NCBI GenBank assembly: GCA_031273075.1
Contig: JAISSM010000059.1
Span: 1 to 5,323, forward strand
DNA length: 5,323 nt
Reading direction: 5' to 3'
Origin: Rickettsiales bacterium
GTDB lineage: Bacteria; Pseudomonadota; Alphaproteobacteria; Rs-D84
Below are positions 1 to 5,213 of the stretch, one piece after another (position 1 is the stretch's first letter; each line of letters opens with the position of its first letter). The notes beneath the pieces were generated by a model. That model saw only the letters and a program-made list of their open reading frames with translations, had not been told where the DNA came from and made no database searches. The translations under genes and the position numbers were made by a program.

Positions 1-35
1 CTTTCTTCATTCTTCATTCTTCATTCTTCATTATT
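1..35 (+). repeat. Heptamer tandem repeat (CATTCTT) coding a signal-peptide core
   Basis: Perfect CATTCTT units lie at 8-14, 15-21 and 22-28, flanked by degenerate units at 1-7 and 29-35. The tract is read in frame as FFILHSS and forms the hydrophobic core of the first protein's signal peptide. It may extend left of the window. Confidence 0.85.
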
Positions 36-1215
36 TGCGAACACATACGCCGCTCCCGCCAGATATTTTTACGTAGAGGATGTGGAGATGGCGATAAATA
101 CTTTCATCGCGCCGACATACAGGTGGCCCGCCGCAAGGGCGTACGAAGCGAACATGGACGCGCGCGGATACATATCGGTCGCGGGATTATACCGGGTGTG
201 CGCCGCGGCCGGCTGGGATTATACGCAGACGTGGGGCGTCCAAAAATGCTATGGTTTTTTAGAGGTTTTGGAACGGTACAACCATGACCGCCTTAAACGC
301 AATGCGCCCAAAAACTACCTGCCGAACGGCATAGGCGTGCCCCAAACCCCTCCGCCGACAAGCACGCCCCCGCCTTCCCCCGCCCCTGCTCCAACTCCCG
401 TCCCCGTGGCGTTTCCGCCAAACGGCGCGACGGAATACCTTGAATCCGACGGCTGGTGTTACTATCAGGGGAAATGGATGCATCGAAGCGGAACGGAGAT
501 ACCCGGATTTGACAGCGGCGGTTGGGCGAACTATGGCGGAAAGGCAAAACCGGCGGGATGGTTCTGCGGAACGAACCAATTTTGCCGTCGGCCCGATTGG
601 TTGTGCAGTTCGGGAAAGTGCCGTCCTCCGGTTCCTGGCGCCGCCGCAAAACCGGCGGCAACGACTGCGGCGGCAACGACGGCGCCGAAACAAACGACAA
701 CGACCGCCCAAACGTCGACGCCGCCTGCGCGGAAAATGGTGCGCGCCGCAACAGAGTACAGTAAGGGCCCCAAAAACCATGTTGTTTATGTGGCCGCTGA
801 CGGAACCAAATATATGCGGCAGAACGGATCGGCCTCGTGGCGCACTAATAATCCCGGTAATATTGTATGGAGCCAACATGCGAAAGAAATGGGGGCGATC
901 GGCTATTTTGATTCGGGGAACGGTTACAAATTTGCGATTTTCCCGGACAAAGAAACCGGCATGAGGGCAATCATGAACTTGTGGCGGCGCCCGGATCGCG
1001 ATTATATACATGGAACTCTCGACCAGGGGGTAAGAAATTATGCGCCGCCGCCGGATAATAATACCGCGTTGTATCAAAAGAAGGTAAGGGAAGCGCTCGG
1101 TGTGCCCGGACACACGCCGGTGAGGAATTTGAACGACAGGCAGTTGGAGATTTTGATAAATACCATTGCAAAGCATGAAGGTTGGAGTGAGGGAAAGGAA
1201 GTCAAGCTTGGGTAA
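1..1215 (+). CDS. Secreted modular protein with phage-like lysozyme-type C-terminal domain (5' partial)
   Basis: The frame is open from base 1, and its first 13 codons (LSSFFILHSSLFA) closely resemble the signal peptide of the next gene. The start codon therefore most likely lies a few codons left of the window, not at GTG 82 or ATG 88 (the latter has GAGGA at 76-80, so it is a fallback start). Residues counted from base 1: signal peptide core 1-13 with likely cleavage after AAPA (about 20); a 90-residue N-terminal part with C67 and C83; a Pro-rich linker at about 115-141; a Cys/Trp/Gly-rich module at 147-210 (C153, C189, C195, C202, C207); a Thr/Ala linker at about 213-244; and a C-terminal domain at about 252-404. 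That domain has the NNPGNI motif (283-288), an F-x-G-x-R-A-like segment, APPPDNNT (348-355) and a late KHEGW. This pattern is known from phage virion peptidoglycan hydrolases and lysozyme-like domains. Role in cell-wall cutting or binding is inferred; the N-terminal and Cys-rich modules are unrecognised. Disulfides fit an exported protein. Confidence 0.8.
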   Translation, partial: LSSFFILHSSLFANTYAAPARYFYVEDVEMAINTFIAPTYRWPAARAYEANMDARGYISVAGLYRVCAAAGWDYTQTWGVQKCYGFLEVLERYNHDRLKRNAPKNYLPNGIGVPQTPPPTSTPPPSPAPAPTPVPVAFPPNGATEYLESDGWCYYQGKWMHRSGTEIPGFDSGGWANYGGKAKPAGWFCGTNQFCRRPDWLCSSGKCRPPVPGAAAKPAATTAAATTAPKQTTTTAQTSTPPARKMVRAATEYSKGPKNHVVYVAADGTKYMRQNGSASWRTNNPGNIVWSQHAKEMGAIGYFDSGNGYKFAIFPDKETGMRAIMNLWRRPDRDYIHGTLDQGVRNYAPPPDNNTALYQKKVREALGVPGHTPVRNLNDRQLEILINTIAKHEGWSEGKEVKLG

Positions 1216-1250
1216 AACAATAAACAATTAACAGTTAACAATGAACAATT
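1216..1250 (+). repeat. Heptamer tandem repeat (AACARTN), five units
   Basis: The units are AACAATA (1216-1222), AACAATT (1223-1229), AACAGTT (1230-1236), AACAATG (1237-1243) and AACAATT (1244-1250). The array starts on the base after the first gene's stop codon and runs into the promoter of the next gene. The same family, AACAGTN, recurs inside the dacC signal peptide at 5053-5087. Confidence 0.9.
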
Positions 1251-1263
1251 AATGGGTTATAAT
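1235..1263 (+). promoter_or_regulatory. Sigma70-like promoter of the exported orphan gene
   Basis: A TTAACA -35 box (1235-1240) is separated by exactly 17 nt from a consensus TATAAT -10 box (1258-1263). The -35 box is built from the junction of two AACARTN heptamers. The expected start of transcription is near 1270, about 9 nt before ATG 1279. The AAGGAA ribosome site at 1265-1270 would then lie at or just before the 5' end, so it may only serve read-through transcripts from the upstream gene. The match is by eye. Confidence 0.6.
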
Positions 1264-1278
1264 CAAGGAAATATAATT

Positions 1279-1761
1279 ATGAAAAAAATAATTCTTTCAT
1301 TCTTCATTCTTCATTCTTCATTCTTCATTGCGAACGGTTCGTTCGCGTTCGACGACGGCCTTTCCGATCCGACCTCAAAGACCGAGGGCCAACTTGACGA
1401 TACCGGCGCGGGTATTGCCGGCGTTGAAACTTTTAATCATGCTCCGAATATGGAAATAACGCGCACAAGGGTTGAAGACGGCAGGGCGCACGGATATTAC
1501 GAATATAAGATAACGCTTGACGGCAGGGATATAACGCCGGACGAATTCAGAACGATAGAGGGCGCGGATTGCATGCTGCAAAAATTCAAGTTCTCTTTTG
1601 CGCCGGAGTTTTCGATAACGAAGATATCGCGCCCGTGGGAGGAAACATGGCTGACGCCGACAATGGCGGAGAAAACGGTTTATATTTTGGACGATGGCGA
1701 ACTCAAAGCCTCGGAACCCGAGGAACTCAAACAAATCTGCGACGTAACCGAGTTGTTCTAG
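1279..1761 (+). CDS. Small exported protein of unknown function
   Basis: 160 residues. ATG 1279 is preferred over ATG 1252 because it has AAGGAA at 1265-1270 with 8 nt spacing and begins a textbook signal peptide: MKK, hydrophobic core 4-18, and probable cleavage after SFA (residue 23). The mature part is about 137 residues and acidic, with no membrane segment and no motif I recognise. It has only two cysteines (C98, C154), which could form one disulfide outside the cytoplasm. Central residues 58-120 alternate polar and hydrophobic positions in a way that suggests beta strands (YYEYKITLDG, KFKFSFAPEFSI). It lies 63 nt downstream of the secreted lysozyme-type gene on the same strand and shares nearly the same repeat-coded signal peptide. 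A shared envelope or secretion context is plausible, but no function can be given. The gene ends at TAG 1759-1761, facing smpB. Confidence 0.85.
   Translation: MKKIILSFFILHSSFFIANGSFAFDDGLSDPTSKTEGQLDDTGAGIAGVETFNHAPNMEITRTRVEDGRAHGYYEYKITLDGRDITPDEFRTIEGADCMLQKFKFSFAPEFSITKISRPWEETWLTPTMAEKTVYILDDGELKASEPEELKQICDVTELF
1290..1329 (+). repeat. Heptamer tandem repeat (CATTCTT) coding a signal-peptide core
   Basis: Four perfect CATTCTT units lie at 1298-1304, 1305-1311, 1312-1318 and 1319-1325, with an AATTCTT unit plus one extra T before (1290-1297) and CATT after. The tract is read in frame as SFFILHSSFFI in the signal peptide of the exported orphan. One unit gained or lost would shift the downstream frame. 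Confidence 0.9.
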
Positions 1762-1762
1762 A

Positions 1763-1825
1763 TTTGTCATCCCGCGGTTAAACCGCGGGATCCAGTAATA
1801 AAGCCGTCGCGCTTCGCGCGACACA
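1763..1825. repeat. 63-bp two-hairpin interspersed repeat, copy 1
   Basis: Hairpin A (1769-1791) is a perfect 10-bp stem, ATCCCGCGGT, with TAA loop. Hairpin B (1806-1822) is a perfect 7-bp stem, GTCGCGC, with TTC loop. CCAGTAATAAAG lies between them. The copy at 5143-5205 matches at 59 of 63 positions. It sits between the convergent ends of the exported orphan gene and smpB. No T-run follows either hairpin, so a classical intrinsic terminator is not supported, although a role in ending or protecting convergent transcripts is possible. The GTCATCCC...GGGATCCAG outline resembles small palindromic repeats that are widespread in proteobacterial genomes (from memory). Confidence 0.85.
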
Positions 1826-1827
1826 TC

Positions 1828-1859
1828 CATTCTTCATTCTTAATTCTTCATTCTTAATT
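1828..1859. repeat. Heptamer tandem repeat overlapping the 3' end of smpB
   Basis: The units on the + strand are CATTCTT (1828-1834), CATTCTT (1835-1841), AATTCTT (1842-1848), CATTCTT (1849-1855) and a partial AATT (1856-1859). Read on the - strand it supplies the last codons of smpB (LRMKN) and its TAA stop, then continues into the spacer up to 3 nt from the 63-bp repeat. Confidence 0.85.
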
Positions 1860-2310
1860 GCTGTTTTTGTTTGGTCCACTCTCTTTTCCTGATTACCTCG
1901 CGCTTGTCGATTTTTGACTTTCCGAACCCGACGCCCAAGAGGACCTTCGCGATGCCGCGATTGTTGAAATAAAGTTTCATCGGAACGATTGTCGCGCCTT
2001 TTTCATTCAATTTGCCGCAAAGCCTTTTTATCTGGCTTTTATGAAGGAGAAGCCGCTTGTCCCGCCGCTCGTCGAATCCGGCCAGTTTGTTCGCGGTCGG
2101 AAGGCGTTGTATCGCCATGTTTTTAACGACTAAATTTCCGCCCTTGGATTGAACGAACGAGTCCGCCAAAGACACCAGGCCGAATCGAACGGACTTCACT
2201 TCCGCGCCCGTGAACGACACGCCGGCCTCTATCGTCTCGTCGATGGCGTAATCGAACCGCGCGCGGCGGTTCAAGGCGACCTGTCCTGATTTTATAATCT
2301 GTCGAAGCAT
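1840..2310 (-). CDS. smpB: SsrA-binding protein SmpB
   Basis: 156 residues, the normal size for SmpB, the partner of tmRNA that rescues stalled ribosomes in the cytoplasm. Family landmarks in order: NRRARFDY (14-21), the TGAEVKSVR segment (34-42), RDKRLLLHKSQI (83-94), the GATIVPMKLYF strand (105-115) and the tail GKSKIDKRE (130-138) with REW (143-145). The C-terminal tail is known to enter the mRNA channel. Here its end (about residues 152-156 plus stop) is coded by a CATTCTT-type heptamer repeat, so the native tail has been rewritten or extended by repeat DNA. The start ATG lies inside tatD with a 19-nt overlap and only a weak ribosome site (GTGGGA about 12 nt upstream), which suggests translational coupling. 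It is the last gene of the dacC-holB-tatD-smpB operon. No ssrA gene is visible in the window. Confidence 0.96.
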   Translation of the reverse strand: MLRQIIKSGQVALNRRARFDYAIDETIEAGVSFTGAEVKSVRFGLVSLADSFVQSKGGNLVVKNMAIQRLPTANKLAGFDERRDKRLLLHKSQIKRLCGKLNEKGATIVPMKLYFNNRGIAKVLLGVGFGKSKIDKREVIRKREWTKQKQQLRMKN

Positions 2311-2984
2311 GATTTCGCATTATCCCACAAAATTCGCTCCATTTCAACCTGCCCGACTTTTTTGATTTCCGCAAGACATTTGACCGCTTCGACGACCATG
2401 GAGGGCGTCGCGTCCCGACCGCGATACGGAACGGGCGCGCAATAGGGGGAATCCGTTTCGCACAGTATCCGATCGAGGGGGATTTTGGCGAACACCTCGC
2501 GCACGGCGCCGGAGTTTTTGAAAGTGATGATGCCGCTGGCCGAAATATAAAACCCGCGGTCAAGCATCGCGCGCGCGAATTCATATCCGCCGGTGAAACA
2601 GTGCATCACGCCGCGGGCATTTTTAAGAATTTCCAACGTGTCGTTGTCGGCCTCGCGCGAATGGACGCAAACGGGAAGGTCCGCCCGCCGCGCGATTTCC
2701 AACTGTTTTTGAAACGATTCGATCTGTCGCTTTTTCGGCGCCTTGTCATAGTGATATTCGAGGCCGATTTCGCCGACCGCGACGACTTTCGGATTGTCCA
2801 GCAAATGCGCGTAATTTGGAATGTCGTCGACATAATCGGGATGTATGCCGATGGTGCAGAATATATTCGGATTATTTTGCGCCGCAATCAATACTTTTTT
2901 GAAATCGGCGGCCTCTGCGGACATAAGAATTATCCTGTCCACTCCGGAAAGATCGGGAACGTGCGTATGGGTGTCTATAAGCAT
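2292..2984 (-). CDS. tatD: TatD family metal-dependent hydrolase (DNase)
   Basis: 230 residues with the full TatD metal set: DTHTH at the N-terminus (H6, H8), GEIGLEYH (E72), VCVHSREA (H108), MHCFTGG (H128) and CETDSPY (D178). TatD proteins are cytoplasmic metal-dependent nucleases of the amidohydrolase fold, linked to DNA repair and 3'-5' exonuclease activity. The protein is shorter than the usual 255-265 residues. The missing part is mainly the loop after DTHTH, where the common HLDF...R stretch is replaced by a short VPDLSGVD link; the catalytic residues are intact. The ATG overlaps the end of holB by 10 nt and has no clear Shine-Dalgarno sequence, so it is probably translated by coupling. 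In many Alphaproteobacteria metG separates holB from tatD, but here it does not. Confidence 0.95.
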   Translation of the reverse strand: MLIDTHTHVPDLSGVDRIILMSAEAADFKKVLIAAQNNPNIFCTIGIHPDYVDDIPNYAHLLDNPKVVAVGEIGLEYHYDKAPKKRQIESFQKQLEIARRADLPVCVHSREADNDTLEILKNARGVMHCFTGGYEFARAMLDRGFYISASGIITFKNSGAVREVFAKIPLDRILCETDSPYCAPVPYRGRDATPSMVVEAVKCLAEIKKVGQVEMERILWDNAKSCFDRL

Positions 2985-3910
2985 TGCAATATCGCGTTTA
3001 TGATTTTATACGCGGTCGTATCCATATCCAGATGCAGAACGTTCGCGCGCTCTATGTCGCGAAGAGCAATGGGATAAAGTTCCGCCAGGCCGAAATACGC
3101 GACGACATCCATAAGTATGGGCATATTTTCGGGATTTGCCGCTATTTTTTTTGCCAATAAAAGACAGTCGGCCGAATTCGACGCCGGATTTTTGCAAACG
3201 CGGACGACCTCGTCGAACAAACCGTCCGCGCCGGTCGAAAGCATCGCGGCGATTCGCCCGAAACTTCCGCCGCTTACTTTTATAATATCGGGGCTAAGCG
3301 CCCTGCCCGGCAAAAGTTTGGCCGCGATCTCGCAAATTTCCAGCCCTGACAAAGGCCGCATCTTTTCGACGCGCGAACGGGAGCGTATTGTCGGAAGCAC
3401 GCGGTCAAGCGAGTGCGCGATAACGAAAAACAAAGTCTTCGCAGGCGGCTCTTCAAGTACTTTCAACAGCGCGTTCGGCGCGAATGTGGACAATTCGTCC
3501 ATGGAATCGATAATGACGACGCGCCACGATTCGCCCATGCTGAACAATTGCATTTTTTCGATCATGGCGCGAACGGCCTCTATGGATATGGATTTGGCCG
3601 CCTTGTTGTCGGAAATATTGTGTTCGAGATCGACGACGAACAGATCGCCGATTCCTCCGACGGATATCTGCGCCGCGATTTCACTTTCGGGTCGGTTGTA
3701 TAAATCGGAAAAAATCCGGCGGGCCAGTCTGTATGCAAGGGTCGCCTTGCCGATGCCGCGGGGCCCGGTCAAAAGCCATACGGGATGGATCGGATACTCG
3801 TCCCTCTTTTTCCATGCACCGAAGAAAGACGCGATGACGCCGGCATGCCCTACGAAAAAATCATTGTCGACGGGCCGCGGGAAATTGAAAGAGATTTCTT
3901 TTTTCGCCAT
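2975..3910 (-). CDS. holB: DNA polymerase III delta' subunit (clamp loader)
   Basis: 311 residues from ATG 3908-3910. The frame runs further upstream inside dacC, but this start has GGAGA 7 nt upstream and begins the usual delta' N-terminus (MAKKEISFNFPRP, then the HAG segment). Landmarks: Walker A GPRGIGK (49-55) followed by ATLAYRLAR, a string typical of alphaproteobacterial delta'; a Walker B-like region VVIIDSMDEL (131-140); and LLKVLEEPP (148-156). TIRSRS (174-179) stands where clamp-loader subunits usually carry an SRC motif, so Cys is replaced by Ser. No zinc-finger cysteine cluster is seen after Walker A. The protein loads the beta clamp in the replisome. Its ATG shares one base with the dacC stop codon (TAATG), and its ribosome site lies within the last codons of dacC, so the two are translationally coupled. 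The tmk gene that commonly precedes holB in this lineage is absent. Confidence 0.93.
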   Translation of the reverse strand: MAKKEISFNFPRPVDNDFFVGHAGVIASFFGAWKKRDEYPIHPVWLLTGPRGIGKATLAYRLARRIFSDLYNRPESEIAAQISVGGIGDLFVVDLEHNISDNKAAKSISIEAVRAMIEKMQLFSMGESWRVVIIDSMDELSTFAPNALLKVLEEPPAKTLFFVIAHSLDRVLPTIRSRSRVEKMRPLSGLEICEIAAKLLPGRALSPDIIKVSGGSFGRIAAMLSTGADGLFDEVVRVCKNPASNSADCLLLAKKIAANPENMPILMDVVAYFGLAELYPIALRDIERANVLHLDMDTTAYKIINAILQCL

Positions 3911-5103
3911 TATAATTTCTCCGCGAAGAATCTTATATTCCTGAGAATGCGGCCGAAGAAACGGATGCGCGGAACGTCTTCGACCGCGTACAGCTTGTCC
4001 GATTTTATTTCGACGCCGTCCAGCGTCGCGACTATGAGGCCGACTTCCTCTCCGGCCGCGAGAGGCGCGGATATGTCGTTTGAAACGAACGCGGAAACGC
4101 GAAGGGCGTCCAAATCGGTCCCGTTTTTCAGCGTCAAAATGAACGGTCTTTTCGTACGCGCGATTACTTCGGGCTTGCGCCCGTACCAAACCGGAACGAC
4201 CGCTTCGGATTTTATCTCGCGGTTGAAAGTGTTTTCATATCCGTATTCCAAAAGCCTTTTCGCCTCCAATGCCAAGGGATCGTGCCCCTTCGCGTTCATG
4301 CCGTTTATGACTGCGATAAGCCGCCGGTTTTTACGATTCGCGGTCGCGACCATTCCGTACCCGCCTTTGACGGTGTGGCCGGTTTTCATCCCGTCGGCCC
4401 CGCCCATTATGAATAAAAGTTTGTTATAGTTTATGGCGTGCGACTTCGCCCACGCGCGGCAGAAATCGGTGATGGGATTTACGAATTCGAATCTTCGCGT
4501 GCGGAAGAAATAAAGATATTCGGGATACGTCCGGATTATATGGTCCGCGAGAATGGCCAGCTCGCGCGACGTGGATAAATTGTTCACGTCCGGAAGGCCG
4601 CTGGAGTTTCCGAACGAAGTGTATTCCATGCCGATCTTGCGCGCGCGTTCCGTCATCATTTGAACGAACGCCTCTTCGCTTCCGCCGAGTTTTTCAGCCA
4701 ATGTTATCGCCGCATCGCCGCCCGAAACGACCAGAAGGCCGGTAAGCGCGTCCTCGACGGTAATGACCTGGCCTTCGGACAGACAAACTTTCGACGCGGA
4801 CAACAGCGCGGGATTTTTATGATCGGCGTTTTTCGGGGTGATAAGCTTTGTGTTCATGGAAATCTTTCCGGAACGAAGCGCGTCGAAGGCCAGCTCCGCG
4901 GTCATAAGTTTTATCATGGACGCGGGAATCATCAAATCGTCGGCGGACTTGGAAACGATCGCCTGGCCCGATTGAAAGTCGACGAGATAATACGACTTTG
5001 CAGGGCCGGCCCACGCGGGCGCGACCACGGCCGGGGCGGCGCCCCGCGCAGAAACAGTCGACAGACAACAGTAAACAGTCAACAGTACCGGTATTCTTTT
5101 CAT
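3910..5103 (-). CDS. dacC: PBP5-type D-alanyl-D-alanine carboxypeptidase, SxN motif altered
   Basis: 397 residues from ATG 5101-5103 (a TTG at 5122-5124 is possible, but it lies upstream of the predicted transcription start). It is an exported peptidoglycan-trimming enzyme that removes the terminal D-Ala of stem peptides. Features: signal peptide MKR plus core 4-18, with a cleavage site in the Ala-rich 19-32; serine active motif SMIK (S62, K65); KTG (240-242) in GADGMKTGHTVKGGYG; a PBP5 C-terminal beta domain at about 296-375; and an amphipathic, basic C-terminus (RIRFFGRILRNIRFFAEKL) of the kind that anchors these enzymes to the membrane. The second motif, normally SGN, reads SGG (127-129), losing the conserved Asn. 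The signal-peptide core is coded by AACAGTN heptamers (complement strand). First gene of the operon, with a strong promoter just upstream; the symbol follows the family and the exact paralogue is uncertain. Confidence 0.93.
   Translation of the reverse strand: MKRIPVLLTVYCCLSTVSARGAAPAVVAPAWAGPAKSYYLVDFQSGQAIVSKSADDLMIPASMIKLMTAELAFDALRSGKISMNTKLITPKNADHKNPALLSASKVCLSEGQVITVEDALTGLLVVSGGDAAITLAEKLGGSEEAFVQMMTERARKIGMEYTSFGNSSGLPDVNNLSTSRELAILADHIIRTYPEYLYFFRTRRFEFVNPITDFCRAWAKSHAINYNKLLFIMGGADGMKTGHTVKGGYGMVATANRKNRRLIAVINGMNAKGHDPLALEAKRLLEYGYENTFNREIKSEAVVPVWYGRKPEVIARTKRPFILTLKNGTDLDALRVSAFVSNDISAPLAAGEEVGLIVATLDGVEIKSDKLYAVEDVPRIRFFGRILRNIRFFAEKL
5053..5087 (-). repeat. Heptamer tandem repeat inside the dacC signal peptide
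   Basis: On the + strand the units are AACAGTC (5053-5059), GACAGAC (5060-5066), AACAGTA (5067-5073), AACAGTC (5074-5080) and AACAGTA (5081-5087). Read on the - strand they encode LLTVYCCLSTV, the hydrophobic core of the DacC signal peptide. The family matches the array at 1216-1250. Confidence 0.85.
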
Positions 5104-5109
5104 CCCCGC

Positions 5110-5138
5110 ATTATAAACTTGCAAATCCCCCTTATCAA
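5110..5138 (-). promoter_or_regulatory. Near-consensus sigma70 promoter of the dacC operon, predicted leaderless
   Basis: On the - strand TTGATA (5138-5133) is followed after exactly 17 nt by TATAAT (5115-5110). Only GCGGGG separates the -10 box from ATG 5103, so the expected transcription start is at or within a base or two of the start codon. No internal promoter was noticed further down the operon. Confidence 0.75.
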
Positions 5139-5142
5139 CCCT

Positions 5143-5205
5143 TTTGTCATACCGCGGTTAAACCGCGGTATCCAGTAATAAAGCAGTCGCGCTTTGCGCG
5201 ACACA
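5143..5205. repeat. 63-bp two-hairpin interspersed repeat, copy 2
   Basis: Hairpin A (5149-5171) is a perfect 10-bp stem, ATACCGCGGT, with TAA loop. Hairpin B (5186-5202) has stem GTCGCGC with TTT loop. It differs from copy 1 at four positions. Two of these (5151 and 5169) are partners in hairpin A, a C:G to A:T swap that keeps the pair; one is in the loop of hairpin B and one is between the stems. The copy lies 4 nt upstream of the -35 box of the dacC promoter and next to the IS200-type end. Confidence 0.85.
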
Positions 5206-5213
5206 GTAAAACA

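Noticed and set aside
82..90. GTG 82 or ATG 88 as the true start of the first gene
   Set aside because: The frame is open to base 1 and encodes a signal-peptide core almost identical to that of the next gene, so the start is likely outside the window; ATG 88 would discard the export signal.
259..1227. Long - strand reading frame opposite the first gene
   Set aside because: Arg-rich, low-complexity shadow of a gene with convincing domains on the + strand; no ribosome site or family likeness.
1252..1278. ATG 1252 as start of the exported orphan
   Set aside because: It lies upstream of the -10 box and would bury the signal peptide behind nine extra residues; ATG 1279 has a ribosome site and the MKK start.
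1769..1791. Intrinsic terminator between the exported orphan and smpB
   Set aside because: The hairpin is perfect but no T-run follows on either strand, and the same hairpin lies upstream of a promoter at 5149-5171; better seen as part of an interspersed repeat.
2601..3077. + strand reading frame across tatD
   Set aside because: Shadow of tatD, whose metal-binding residues are all on the - strand.
3117..3944. Long + strand reading frame across holB
   Set aside because: Shadow of holB, which has clear motifs on the - strand.
3911..4189. N-terminal extension of holB into dacC
   Set aside because: Arg-rich out-of-frame reading of dacC; the ATG at 3910 has a good ribosome site and starts the family-typical N-terminus.
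4660..5178. + strand reading frame across the 5' half of dacC and its promoter
   Set aside because: Shadow; it runs through the promoter and the repeat without a coding signature.
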